Of a DNA stretch of 40,447 bases, positions 1 to 12,245 are shown in pieces. Source of the stretch: Opitutia bacterium (GTDB lineage: Bacteria > Verrucomicrobiota > Verrucomicrobiia > Opitutales > UBA953); contig BGOM01000016.1 of assembly GCA_003569245.1 (NCBI GenBank), positions 92,689-133,135 of the forward strand, read 5' to 3'. The position numbers were made by a program, and so were the translations under genes. The notes beneath the pieces were generated by a model. The model did no database searches and was not told where the DNA came from. It saw nothing but the letters and a program-made list of their open reading frames with translations. Every line of letters starts with the position of its first letter. Position 1 is the first letter of the stretch.

Positions 1-5
1 TCGCT

Positions 6-716
6 ATGAGCAAACAACCCAGCAAGCGCTACCGCGCCGCCGCCCAGGTCGCCGACCTGAAGGCGAAGTACGACATCGCCCAGGCCGCCGAAATCATCAA
101 GAAGATGCCCGGCGCCAAGTTCGACGAGACCGTCGAGATCTCCGCCTTCCTCGGCGTCGATCCCAAGCAGTCGGACCAGATGGTCCGCGGCACCGTCTCC
201 CTCCCGAACGGTTCCGGCAAGAAGATCAAGGTCCTCGCCTTCACCGAGAACGCGGCCGAAGCCCTCGCCGCCGGCGCCGATTACGCCGGCCTCGCCGACC
301 TGATCGCCAAGGTCAACGGCGGCTTCCTCGACTTCGACGTCGCCATCTCCACCGTCTCCGCGATGAAGGACGTCCGTCAGGTCGCCCGCGTCCTCGGTCC
401 GAAGGGCCTCATGCCGAACCCGAAGTCCGGCACCGTCTCCGACGACATCCCGAAGACCATCAAGGAAGTGAAGGCCGGCCGCGTCGAGTTCAAGATGGAT
501 AAGACGGGCAACATCGTGATCGTCATCGGCAAGAAGTCCTTCTCCGCCCTGCAGCTGACCGAGAACGCCCAGGCCGCCCTGGCCGCCCTCGTGAAGGCCC
601 AGCCCGCCGGTTTCGCCGGTGGCCGTTTCATCAAGTCCATCACCGTGAGCGCCAGCATGAGCCCCGGCGTCGCCGTGGACCTCAAGCCCTACTCGGCCGC
701 CGCCGCGACCGCCTAA
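6..716 (+). CDS. rplA: 50S ribosomal protein L1
   Basis: Ribosomal protein L1 of the large-subunit L1 stalk, which binds 23S rRNA and helps move deacylated tRNA out of the E site. The 236-residue product has the usual family length. It carries the conserved block around residues 128-150 (GPKGLMPNPKSGT) and the C-terminal segment with GKKSF and the FIKSITVS strand. The ATG at position 6 gives the standard N-terminus with the basic SKRYR stretch. It is the first gene visible; in most bacteria rplK lies just upstream, which here would be outside the window. rplJ follows after only 26 nt, consistent with one stalk/RNA polymerase operon. In other bacteria L1 can repress its own operon by binding mRNA, but no such site can be judged because the upstream region is missing. 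Confidence 0.97.
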   Translation: MSKQPSKRYRAAAQVADLKAKYDIAQAAEIIKKMPGAKFDETVEISAFLGVDPKQSDQMVRGTVSLPNGSGKKIKVLAFTENAAEALAAGADYAGLADLIAKVNGGFLDFDVAISTVSAMKDVRQVARVLGPKGLMPNPKSGTVSDDIPKTIKEVKAGRVEFKMDKTGNIVIVIGKKSFSALQLTENAQAALAALVKAQPAGFAGGRFIKSITVSASMSPGVAVDLKPYSAAAATA

Positions 717-742
717 CCCCGTAACCCCGAGCACACACGAAC

Positions 743-1235
743 ATGCGCGCCGAAAAACAATTCCTCGTCGACGAAGTGGCCGCCCAGCTGGCCTCCTCCA
801 ATTACCTGCTCCTCGCCAACTTCACGGGTGTCACCGTGGAGAACGCGACCAAGGTCCGCGAACAGCTCCGCGCCCACGGCGCCGAGTACCACGTGGTCAA
901 GAACAGCATCCTCAACATCGCCGTGAAGGACGCCAAGCTCCCCGAGCCGCCCGCGCGAGGCCCTCAGCGGCCACACCGCCCTCGTCACCGGCGGCAACAA
1001 CCCGACCGGCGTGGCCAAGGTCCTCGTGACCTTCTTCAAGGACTTCTCCAAGCTGGAGGTCAAGGGCGGCATCCTCGATGCCAAGCTCCTGACCAAGGCC
1101 GAGGTCGAGTCCCTCTCCAAGCTGCCGTCCCTCGACGGCATCCGCGCCCAGCTGCTCTCGCTGCTGTCCACCCCGGCCTCGTCGTTCGTCCGCGTCCTCG
1201 ACGCGAAGCGCCAGGCCGCCGAGAAGGCCGCCTGA
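743..1235 (+). CDS. rplJ: 50S ribosomal protein L10 (frame broken by one base)
   Basis: L10 is the base of the ribosomal stalk that anchors L7/L12 dimers. Residues 1-68, from MRAEKQFLVDEV through the VVKNSILNIA block, read in one frame. The remainder (ALSGHTALVTGG, then VAKVLVTFFKDF to the C-terminal AAEKAA) reads in the +1 frame and stops at 1235. Removing one C from the CCC at 950-952 joins the parts as LPEPPREALSGH and gives 163 residues, a normal L10 length. Because L10 is essential or nearly so, a sequencing or assembly insertion is the simplest explanation; a true programmed +1 shift cannot be excluded but has no supporting slippery signal that I can see. Only 26 nt separate it from rplA, too short for the classical L10-binding leader. 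Confidence 0.93.
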
Positions 1236-1241
1236 ACCCCT

Positions 1242-1287
1242 TTCCCCGCGGAGGTCCGGCCATGTGGTCGGATCCGAGCGGGGGGAA
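1242..1287 (+). promoter_or_regulatory. Extended hairpin downstream of rplJ
   Basis: Two nested stems are visible directly after the rplJ stop. The inner stem pairs 1253-1261 (GGTCCGGCC) with 1266-1275 (GGTCGGATCC), with one bulged T, one G-T pair and a four-base loop ATGT. The outer stem pairs 1242-1249 (TTCCCCGC) with 1278-1287 (GCGGGGGGAA). No T-tract follows; instead comes an A/C-only stretch of about 38 nt with a single T and a single G. It therefore does not look like an intrinsic terminator. It could be an RNA processing site, a protein-binding element or an attenuator dependent on Rho, since the following C-rich G-poor RNA resembles a Rho loading region. The function is inference. Confidence 0.6.
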
Positions 1288-1324
1288 CCCAACAAACCAA
1301 AACAACCCAAATCCAAAGAACCCC

Positions 1325-1370
1325 GGTTAGGGGCCTCGCGCCCTCAAATGTCCTTCACCGGACGCTAACC
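1325..1370 (+). promoter_or_regulatory. Three-way-junction-like RNA element just upstream of rplL
   Basis: A closing stem pairs 1325-1330 (GGTTAG) with 1365-1370 (CTAACC). Inside it are two small hairpins: 1331-1334/1340-1343 (GGGC/GCCC, loop CTCGC) and 1350-1353/1360-1363 (GTCC/GGAC, loop TTCACC). The single-stranded joint between them is TCAAAT. The element ends 4 nt before the probable rplL Shine-Dalgarno (AAGGAA, 1375-1380), so it could act as a translational or transcriptional control element for L7/L12. L10 leaders in other bacteria lie upstream of rplJ, where there is no room here. Base pairing is seen directly; that it forms in the cell and regulates is inference. Confidence 0.5.
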
Positions 1371-1390
1371 ATTCAAGGAAACCCAATACC

Positions 1391-1774
1391 ATGAGCAACA
1401 TCACCAAGGAACAAGTCGTCGAGTGGCTGAGCGCCCAGAGCGTTCTCGATATCGCCAATCTCGTCAAGGACCTCGAAACCAAGTGGGGCGTCTCCGCCGC
1501 CGCTCCGGTCGCGGTCGTCGCCGCCGGCGCCGGTGCCGCCGCCGCCGCTCCCGCCGAGGAGAAGACCACCTTCGACGTCATCCTGAAGGCCAAGGGCGCC
1601 ACGCCCATCAACGTCATTAAGGAAGTCCGCACCATCACCGGTCTCGGCCTCAAGGAAGCCAAGGACCTGGTCGACGGCGCCCCGAAGCCCGTCAAGGAAG
1701 GCGTGTCCAAGGACGAAGCCAAGGACATCGAGACCAAGCTCAAGGCCGCCGGCGCCGAGGTCGAGGTCAAGTAA
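1391..1774 (+). CDS. rplL: 50S ribosomal protein L7/L12
   Basis: The multi-copy stalk protein that recruits and activates translational GTPases. The 127-residue product has the N-terminal dimerisation helices ([20 protein letters not shown]), an Ala/Val/Gly-rich flexible hinge at about residues 36-57, and the C-terminal domain with FDVILKAKG and the [21 protein letters not shown] helix pair that contacts factors. The ATG at 1391 follows a good AAGGAA ribosome-binding sequence 10 nt upstream, a clearer signal than those of its neighbours. That fits the need to make several copies of L12 per L10. Structured RNA precedes it and an attenuator-like hairpin follows it, so L12 synthesis seems to be set apart from both L10 and RNA polymerase. 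Confidence 0.97.
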   Translation: MSNITKEQVVEWLSAQSVLDIANLVKDLETKWGVSAAAPVAVVAAGAGAAAAAPAEEKTTFDVILKAKGATPINVIKEVRTITGLGLKEAKDLVDGAPKPVKEGVSKDEAKDIETKLKAAGAEVEVK

Positions 1775-1795
1775 CCTCGGTTCCGCCGCCACGAA

Positions 1796-1846
1796 GCGGG
1801 GAGGGGAGCGCCCTCCCGGGTCCACCCCCTCCCCGCCTCTTCTTTC
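1796..1846 (+). terminator. Attenuator-like hairpin between rplL and rpoB
   Basis: A perfect 11-bp inverted repeat, 1796-1806 (GCGGGGAGGGG) with 1826-1836 (CCCCTCCCCGC), encloses a 19-nt loop and is followed by the pyrimidine tract CTCTTCTTT. The tail is interrupted by C, so only partial termination is expected. In Escherichia coli a partial terminator in the same place lowers RNA polymerase subunit synthesis relative to the ribosomal proteins; this hairpin is placed to do the same. The roughly 80 nt of leader that follow up to rpoB are C-rich, G-poor and lack a clear Shine-Dalgarno sequence. Confidence 0.75.
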
Positions 1847-1929
1847 CCCCGGCCGCCCGGTCCGACCCAACCAGGCAACACAGTCCGCCCACCGCACCAC
1901 ACCGACCTTCCTCGCCCACTTCATCCGCC

Positions 1930-4900
1930 ATGTCCAACGAGCGCAAAAACTTCGGTAAACTCCGCGAAGTCATCCCTCCGCCGAACCTGATCGAGAACCA
2001 GATCTTCTCCTTCAACGAGTTCCTGCAGATCGGCGAGGACGCCGCCGCCCGCCAGAACGTCGGCCTCGACGCCGTCTTCCGCGAGGCTTTCCCGGTCGAG
2101 AGCAACAACGGCACCTTCCGCCTCGAGTACCTCGAGTACAGCCTGGTCATGCCGAAGTCGACCGAGCTCGAGTGCATCCGCGAGGGCACCACCTACGCCA
2201 TCTCCGTCATGCTGAAGCTGCGTCTCCGCGAGAAGCAGGCCTTCAAGGACGAGGAGATCCTCATGGGCGAGGTCCCGATGATCACCGACCGCGGTTCCTT
2301 CATCGTCAACGGCGCCGAGCGCGTCGTCGTCTCCCAGCTGCACCGCAGCCCGGGCATCTGCTTCGAGGAGTCGGCCCACACCAGCGGCAAGGTGCTGCAC
2401 GCCTTCCGCATCATCCCCGACCGCGGCACCTGGATCGAGATCCAGTTCGACCAGAACGACCTGCTCTGGGTCTACCTCGACCGTCGCCGTCGCCGCCGCA
2501 AGTTCCTCGTCACCACCTTGCTCCGCGCCTTCGGGTACAAGGATGACAAGGACATCCTTTCCCTCTTCTACGCCCATCGCGAGATGACCGCCAAGGCGGC
2601 CCTCGAGCTCGACCCCGAGGCCCTCTCCCAGCTCGTCTACGCCGACCCCATCGTCGACGTCGAGACCGGCAAGGTCGTCGCCAAGCAGTACGACAAGCTT
2701 TCCCGCGAAACCCTCAAGGAGATCCACAAGCAGCTGCCCAAGCAGAAGTTCGGCGTCTTCGACACCTCCTTCGACGACGGCGCGATCATCCTCTCCCTCC
2801 GCAAGGACATCGGCGCGGTGCGCAACGAGGAGGAAGCCCTCAAGGAGATCTTCCGCAAGCTCCGCCCCGGCGAGCCCGTCAACGTCAAGGGCGCCCGCGC
2901 CCACATGCAGCGTCTCTTCCAGGATCCGCTGCGCTACGACCTCGGCCGCGTCGGCCGCTACAAGCTCAACCAGAAGCTCGGCCTGGACGTCTCCCTCGAC
3001 ACCCGCACGATCACCCCGGAGGACATCGTCGAGGCCACCAAGCTGCTCTGCAAGCTGCGCGCCGGCGACGGCGCCATCGACGACATCGACCACCTCGGCT
3101 CGCGCCGCGTGCGCAACGTCGGCGAGCTCCTCGCCAACCAGTGCCGCGCCGGCCTCAAGAACGTCGTCAAGACCGTCAAGGCCCGCATCAACGAGTACGA
3201 CCAGAGCGTCGACTCGATCACCCCGCAGAAGCTCGTCAACCCGAAGCCCTTCGGCAACTCGATCCGCGAGTTCTTCGCCCGCAGCCAGCTGTCCCAGCTG
3301 ATGGACCAGATCAACCCGCTCGCCGAGCTGACGCACAAGCGTCGTCTCTCCGCGCTCGGGCCCGGCGGCCTCAACCGCGACCGCGCCGGTTTCGAGGTGC
3401 GCGACGTGCACCCGTCCCACTACGGGCGCATCTGCCCGATCGAGACCCCGGAAGGTCCGAACATCGGCCTGATCAATTCCCTCTCCACCTACTCCCGCAT
3501 CAACGAGTTCGGTTTCATCGAGGCCCCGTACCGCAAGGTCGTGCGCGGCAAGGTCTCCAGCCAGGTCGAGTTCATGACGGCCGACCAGGAGGAGAAGTTC
3601 AAGGTCGCCCAGGCCAATTCCGAGCTCGACGAATCCTCCCGCCTCAAGGGCAAGGTCACCGTCCGCTTCCGCGACGACATCCTCGAGGTCGATCCCGAGG
3701 ACGTCGACTACATGGACGTCTCCCCGCAGCAGGTCGTCTCCGTGGCCGCCGCGCTCATCCCCTTCCTGGAGCATGACGACGCGAACCGCGCGCTCATGGG
3801 TTCCAACATGCAGCGCCAGGGCGTGCCCCTGGTCATCACCGAGGCGCCCTACGTGGGCACCGGCCTCGAGCGTCGCGTGGCCATCGACTCCAAGACGGTC
3901 GTCGTCGCCGAAGGTCCCGGCATCGTCGCCGCGGCCGACTCGCGCCGCATCGTCATCACCAAGGACGGCGAGGTCCCGCCCTCCCAGCTCGAGAACAAGA
4001 AGTTCAAGTCCGAGCCGTCCAAGGGCGTCTACGTCTACGACCTCCGCAAGTTCCTCAAGACCAACTCGTCCACCTGCTTCAACCAGCGTCCGCTGGTCCG
4101 CCGCGGCGACAAGGTGAAGGCCGGCGACGTCATCGCCGACGGCGCCGCGACCGACAAGGGCGAGCTCGCGCTCGGCCGCAACGTCCTGGTCGGCTTCATG
4201 CCCTGGAACGGCTACAACTTCGAGGACGCGATCCTCCTCTCCGAGCGCATGCTCAAGGACGACGTCTTCACGTCCGTCCACATCGAGGAGTTCGAGGTCA
4301 CCGCGCGCGACACCAAGCTCGGGCCCGAGCAGATCACCCGCGACATCCCGAACCTCGGCGAGGAAGCCCTGCGCAACCTCAACCGCGACGGCGTCATCCG
4401 CATCGGCGCCGAGGTGAAGCCCGACGACATCCTCGTCGGCAAGATCACCCCGAAGTCCGAGGGCGACCTCGCCCCCGAGGAGAAGCTCCTCCGCGCCATC
4501 TTCGGCGAGAAGGCCCGCGACGTGAAGGACACCTCCCTCCGCGTGCCCTCCGGCATCTCCGGCATCATCATGGACGTGAAGGTCTCGTCCCGCACCGACC
4601 AGGACGACGGCCGCCTCTCCCCGAACGACCAGCGCCGCGCGCTCAAGAAGGTCAACGAGGAGTACCGCACCCAGGATTCCCGCCTCCGCGAGGAGATGAC
4701 GGAATCCCTCTCCAACATCCTGCTCGGCGAGAAGATCCCGCTGGACGTCAAGAACTCCGACACCGGCGAGGCCATCATCCCCGCCAACCGCAAGATCACC
4801 AAGACCCTCCTCCGCCGCCTGGCGTCCGTCTCCCGCACCATCGAGATGAACGACTCGCCGGTGAAGCAGAAGATCCGCCAGATCGTCGACGGCTACCACC

Positions 4901-5724
4901 GCCGCTTCGACGAGCTCGAGCAGGAGCGCACCCGCAAGGTCGAGGCCATCGAGCAGGGCATCGACGAGGGCGGCGCGATCAAGAACGTCAAGGTCTACAT
5001 CGCCACCAAGCGCAAGATCCAGGTCGGCGACAAGATGGCCGGCCGCCACGGCAACAAGGGCGTCGTCGCCCGCATCGTGCCGGTCGAGGACATGCCTTAC
5101 CTCGCCGACGGCACCCCCGTCGACATCTGCCTCAACCCGCTGGGCGTGCCTTCCCGCATGAACGTCGGCCAGGTGCTCGAGACGCACCTCGGCTGGGCCT
5201 GCTCCAAGCTCGGCCTGAAGGTCGCCACCCCGATCTTCGACGGCATCCCCGAGAAGCAGATCCGCGAATACCTCAAGCAGGCCGGCCTGCCCGAGACCGG
5301 CAAGGCCATGCTCATCAACGGCCACACCGGCGAGGCCTTCGACCAGGACGTCGTCGTCGGCTACATCTACATGATGAAGCTGAACCACCTCGTCGCGGAC
5401 AAGATCCACGCCCGCGCCACCGGTCCCTACAGCCTCATCACCCAGCAGCCGCTCGGCGGCAAGGCCCAGTACGGCGGCCAGCGCTTCGGCGAGATGGAAG
5501 TCTGGGCCCTCGAGGCCTACGGCGCCGCCTACACCCTGCAGGAGCTCCTCACGGTCAAGTCCGACGACGTCGCCGGCCGCACCAAGATCTACGAGCAGCT
5601 CGTCAAGGGCGACAACACCCTGGTCAGCGGCACCCCGCAGTCCTTCAACGTCCTGATGAAGGAGATGCAGGCGCTCTGCCTCGACGTCCGCCTGGGCAGC
5701 ACCACCGCCGCCGAACGCAGCTAA
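1930..5724 (+). CDS. rpoB: DNA-directed RNA polymerase subunit beta
   Basis: The beta subunit of RNA polymerase, forming half of the active-site cleft and the rifampicin pocket. The product is 1264 residues, a little shorter than the E. coli protein. Visible landmarks are the Rif cluster around residues 451-480 ([25 protein letters not shown]), the [16 protein letters not shown] block, [24 protein letters not shown] with catalytic-centre lysines, and the C-terminal [13 protein letters not shown]. At the position equivalent to E. coli Asn518 there is Ile461, and the Phe514 equivalent is Leu. The ATG at 1930 starts the conserved [16 protein letters not shown] segment, but no ribosome-binding sequence is apparent. 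rpoC follows after 18 nt in the same frame register. Confidence 0.98.
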   Translation: MSNERKNFGKLREVIPPPNLIENQIFSFNEFLQIGEDAAARQNVGLDAVFREAFPVESNNGTFRLEYLEYSLVMPKSTELECIREGTTYAISVMLKLRLREKQAFKDEEILMGEVPMITDRGSFIVNGAERVVVSQLHRSPGICFEESAHTSGKVLHAFRIIPDRGTWIEIQFDQNDLLWVYLDRRRRRRKFLVTTLLRAFGYKDDKDILSLFYAHREMTAKAALELDPEALSQLVYADPIVDVETGKVVAKQYDKLSRETLKEIHKQLPKQKFGVFDTSFDDGAIILSLRKDIGAVRNEEEALKEIFRKLRPGEPVNVKGARAHMQRLFQDPLRYDLGRVGRYKLNQKLGLDVSLDTRTITPEDIVEATKLLCKLRAGDGAIDDIDHLGSRRVRNVGELLANQCRAGLKNVVKTVKARINEYDQSVDSITPQKLVNPKPFGNSIREFFARSQLSQLMDQINPLAELTHKRRLSALGPGGLNRDRAGFEVRDVHPSHYGRICPIETPEGPNIGLINSLSTYSRINEFGFIEAPYRKVVRGKVSSQVEFMTADQEEKFKVAQANSELDESSRLKGKVTVRFRDDILEVDPEDVDYMDVSPQQVVSVAAALIPFLEHDDANRALMGSNMQRQGVPLVITEAPYVGTGLERRVAIDSKTVVVAEGPGIVAAADSRRIVITKDGEVPPSQLENKKFKSEPSKGVYVYDLRKFLKTNSSTCFNQRPLVRRGDKVKAGDVIADGAATDKGELALGRNVLVGFMPWNGYNFEDAILLSERMLKDDVFTSVHIEEFEVTARDTKLGPEQITRDIPNLGEEALRNLNRDGVIRIGAEVKPDDILVGKITPKSEGDLAPEEKLLRAIFGEKARDVKDTSLRVPSGISGIIMDVKVSSRTDQDDGRLSPNDQRRALKKVNEEYRTQDSRLREEMTESLSNILLGEKIPLDVKNSDTGEAIIPANRKITKTLLRRLASVSRTIEMNDSPVKQKIRQIVDGYHRRFDELEQERTRKVEAIEQGIDEGGAIKNVKVYIATKRKIQVGDKMAGRHGNKGVVARIVPVEDMPYLADGTPVDICLNPLGVPSRMNVGQVLETHLGWACSKLGLKVATPIFDGIPEKQIREYLKQAGLPETGKAMLINGHTGEAFDQDVVVGYIYMMKLNHLVADKIHARATGPYSLITQQPLGGKAQYGGQRFGEMEVWALEAYGAAYTLQELLTVKSDDVAGRTKIYEQLVKGDNTLVSGTPQSFNVLMKEMQALCLDVRLGSTTAAERS

Positions 5725-5742
5725 TCCCCAGCCCTTACCGAC

Positions 5743-10080
<4,338 letters not shown>

Positions 10081-10103
10081 AGCCCCGACGATCTAGCCCG
10101 ACC

Positions 10104-10135
10104 AAATCCCGCCGAAAGGCGGGATTTTTCTTTTA
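10104..10135 (+). terminator. Intrinsic terminator after rpoC
   Basis: A perfect 10-bp stem (AAATCCCGCC at 10104-10113 with GGCGGGATTT at 10118-10127) closed by a stable GAAA tetraloop and followed by TTCTTTT. This is a textbook rho-independent terminator 23 nt after the rpoC stop, ending the ribosomal/RNA polymerase operon. Confidence 0.92.
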
Positions 10136-10158
10136 ACTGGGGGAAATACCTTCCTTTT

Positions 10159-10210
10159 GGGGGTTGATAGGGGGTAGGGGATGCCTAGTCTGCTTTCAAC
10201 CCCCCTCCCC
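10159..10210 (+). promoter_or_regulatory. Candidate promoter and overlapping inverted repeats upstream of the beta-barrel gene
   Basis: A possible promoter is TTGATA (10164-10169), 16-nt spacer, TAGTCT (10186-10191), ending 21 nt before the start codon. The same stretch holds a perfect 9-bp inverted repeat, GGGGGTTGA (10159-10167) with TCAACCCCC (10196-10204). A second, imperfect pairing is possible between the G-run segment 10170-10180 and 10201-10210; it shares its right arm with the first, so the two are mutually exclusive. The repeat brackets the promoter core and reaches almost to the ATG, so it could be an operator. Promoter strength is a guess from sequence alone. Confidence 0.35.
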
Positions 10211-10212
10211 GT

Positions 10213-11547
10213 ATGACCTCGGTCCGCTTTCTTATCGCCGCCGCCTGCATGGCTGTCGGGCCTTCCTTGGGTGCCGCCAATCTCTTCCCGACCTCGCCCT
10301 TGATCCAGCTCGGCAATGACACGGACATCTTCTTCGATTCGTCGTTCGCCCTCGACATCACGGACAACCTCTACACCACGGCCAACGCCGTCTCCGCCAC
10401 TTCCTGGACGGTGACTCCCGGCTTGGCCTTGGAATACGGCAAGGACTCCGCTTTCGCGGTCAACTTTTCGGCCCGTCGCAACATCGTCCGCTACAACAAG
10501 GCCTCCTTGGCCGACCTCGAGGACGACCGCGACGCCCTTTCCGCCAGCATCCGGGCCGATGATGGTGGTCCGCTGAGCCTGAGCCTGGACAGTTCCTACC
10601 GTATCACCGTCCGTAATGACGACCTGGCCCAACAGGGCGTCGGAACCTCCGTCCCGCTGGGCGCCAACCTGCTGCGCCAGTCCAACTACTCCCACGCCTT
10701 CGAGGCCAAGTATAAGCTCACCGAGAAGATCAACGTGACCTTGGGGTTCACCAATACCTATAACCATTACCTGAATCCGGTGAAGGTCGTGGAGACGACC
10801 CAGACGGTGGGCTTGGCCCCTCCCTTTGCCGACCCTAACCCGGGCTTCTTGACGTCCTACAATACCAACGGCTTGACGGAGCTGAATACCAAGGCGATTC
10901 CCCTCGAAGTCACCTACCAGGCCTTCGAAAAGCTCTCCTTCGGCCTCCGCTACCAGCACGACATCACGGATTACTCTCCCGCGCCGTACTTTTCCCAGAA
11001 CACCTCCACCGCCACCCCGGGGCTGATCACCACCGTGCGTCCCGCGGGGTATCCGTTGCAGATGCGCAAGCACTTCTATGGTCTCACCGCCAAGGGTGAC
11101 CCGACGGGTGCCGGCAAGCTCAACGTGACCGCCCGGGCCGGTTATGCCACCTCTTCCGTGGATGGCGCGGCGAACGAACAGATCCCTTCCTTCTCGATCA
11201 ACCTGCAGCATAGCCTGACGGAAAAGGTCAACCACTCGCTGGCCTTGTCCCGCGACATCAACGCCAACAACACGGGCGGCCAGATCGACAGCAAGTCCTA
11301 CACCTACACGGTGAACTTCACCGCGGCCGAGGACCTCAGCTTCAACCTCGGGACGACCCGCAGCGACGTCCTCGCCGGTACGACCGTCGTCAATACCATG
11401 GTCTACAACCTGGGGGCTGATTATAAATATAATCCCCACCTGAGCTTCACGTTGGCCTACAGTTTCACCGATTCGAAGCTCCCCGCCAACGCCGCGGCCA
11501 ACTTCCAGGCCAACGCCCTGACGATTTCAGGGGCTTTCCGCTACTAA
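10213..11547 (+). CDS. Outer-membrane beta-barrel protein of the polysaccharide export module
   Basis: A 444-residue secreted protein. Residues 1-21 form a Sec signal peptide (hydrophobic core FLIAAACMAVG, probable cleavage after SLGA). The rest is a run of alternating amphipathic strands (for example FAVNFSARRNIVRYN, LSLSLDSSYRITVRN, KINVTLGFTNTYNHY, LSFGLRYQHDITDYS) and ends in SGAFRY, the terminal-aromatic signature used by outer-membrane barrels. The length would suit a barrel of about 18-22 strands. Leucine codons include many TTG and there are more T-ending codons than in the neighbouring genes, so base use differs from rpoBC and from the kinase gene. The position just before a short OPX protein and a Wzc-like kinase suggests it is the pore through which polymer leaves; this is inference. 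Confidence 0.8.
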   Translation: MTSVRFLIAAACMAVGPSLGAANLFPTSPLIQLGNDTDIFFDSSFALDITDNLYTTANAVSATSWTVTPGLALEYGKDSAFAVNFSARRNIVRYNKASLADLEDDRDALSASIRADDGGPLSLSLDSSYRITVRNDDLAQQGVGTSVPLGANLLRQSNYSHAFEAKYKLTEKINVTLGFTNTYNHYLNPVKVVETTQTVGLAPPFADPNPGFLTSYNTNGLTELNTKAIPLEVTYQAFEKLSFGLRYQHDITDYSPAPYFSQNTSTATPGLITTVRPAGYPLQMRKHFYGLTAKGDPTGAGKLNVTARAGYATSSVDGAANEQIPSFSINLQHSLTEKVNHSLALSRDINANNTGGQIDSKSYTYTVNFTAAEDLSFNLGTTRSDVLAGTTVVNTMVYNLGADYKYNPHLSFTLAYSFTDSKLPANAAANFQANALTISGAFRY

Positions 11548-11573
11548 GCGGCGCCGGGGCCTCGGTCGGACGC

Positions 11574-11606
11574 AGGGGCGGAGGGTCTCGTTGACCTCCC
11601 GCCCCT
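11574..11606 (+). terminator. Terminator-like inverted repeat between the barrel and OPX genes
   Basis: AGGGGCGGAGG (11574-11584) can pair with CCTCCCGCCCCT (11595-11606) with a single bulged C and a 10-nt loop, followed by TTCCGTTC. The stem is strong but the T-tract is poor, so partial termination that lowers downstream expression is more likely than a full stop. It ends 8 nt before the preferred start codon of the next gene, where it could also limit ribosome access. Confidence 0.4.
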
Positions 11607-11614
11607 TTCCGTTC

Positions 11615-12241
11615 ATGCTCGATCCCATGCTCCTTCACCTCCGTGACCTCCTGCGGCTCGGCCTGGTCTGGGCCTGCCTGGTCGGCCCCGGCTTGCTGGC
11701 CGCCGAGCCGGCCGCCCCCGCCGCCGAGCCGGCCCCTCTTCGCCCCAGCTACCGCCTGCGGGCGCGCGACACCATCCGCGTGGGCGTGATCAACGAGGCG
11801 GACACCTTGGTCGAGCGCCGGATCAATCCCGACGGCACGGTGGACATCCCCTTCCTCAAGGAGATCGTGAAGGTCGGCGGGCTCACGGTGAGCGAGGCCC
11901 AGGCCGTGCTCGAGAAGCTCTACCTCAGGTACTTCAAGCGACCCCAGGTGGTCCTGAGCATCGTCAGCTACGCGGAGCGCCGCGTCTACGTGAACGGCTT
12001 CGTCGGCAAGCCCGGCTCGGTCCTCGTCCCGCCGGAGGAAACCCTGACGCTCGGCCGGGCTCTCTCGATGGCGGGGGGGATCCTCGCCCGCGGCAGCCGC
12101 ACGGATGTCACCGTGACCCGCAGCCTGAACGGCGTCCCGACGCCGATCCAAAAGGATATGTCCAAGATCGACAAAGGGGAGGAGCCCGACTTCCCCCTCG
12201 AGGACGAAGACCAGATCTACGTCCGCGACCGTACCTTCTGA
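11615..12241 (+). CDS. Short polysaccharide export (OPX/Wza-family) protein
   Basis: Periplasmic or outer-membrane polysaccharide export protein. Starting at the ATG at 11615 gives 208 residues; an ATG at 11627 and a TTG at 11591 in the same frame are alternatives. The N-terminus is a signal peptide (LLRLGLVWACLVGPGLLA), with no convincing lipobox although a cysteine is present. The polysaccharide-export domain follows (YRLRARDTIRVGVINE, INPDGTVDIPFL, GLTVSEAQAVLE), then one SLBB domain (RRVYVNGFVGKPGSV, LTLGRALSMAGGI). The protein ends at EDQIYVRDRTF, without the C-terminal amphipathic helix by which full-length Wza spans the outer membrane. It therefore probably needs a separate barrel, for which the upstream gene is the obvious candidate. 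The kinase gene starts 4 nt after its stop. Confidence 0.88.
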   Translation: MLDPMLLHLRDLLRLGLVWACLVGPGLLAAEPAAPAAEPAPLRPSYRLRARDTIRVGVINEADTLVERRINPDGTVDIPFLKEIVKVGGLTVSEAQAVLEKLYLRYFKRPQVVLSIVSYAERRVYVNGFVGKPGSVLVPPEETLTLGRALSMAGGILARGSRTDVTVTRSLNGVPTPIQKDMSKIDKGEEPDFPLEDEDQIYVRDRTF

Positions 12242-12245
12242 ACCC

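Noticed and set aside
743..1330. A 195-residue product read straight through from the rplJ start
   Set aside because: After residue 68 it becomes Arg/Pro/Gln-rich and runs into the structured gap; L10 homology continues in the +1 frame to 1235.
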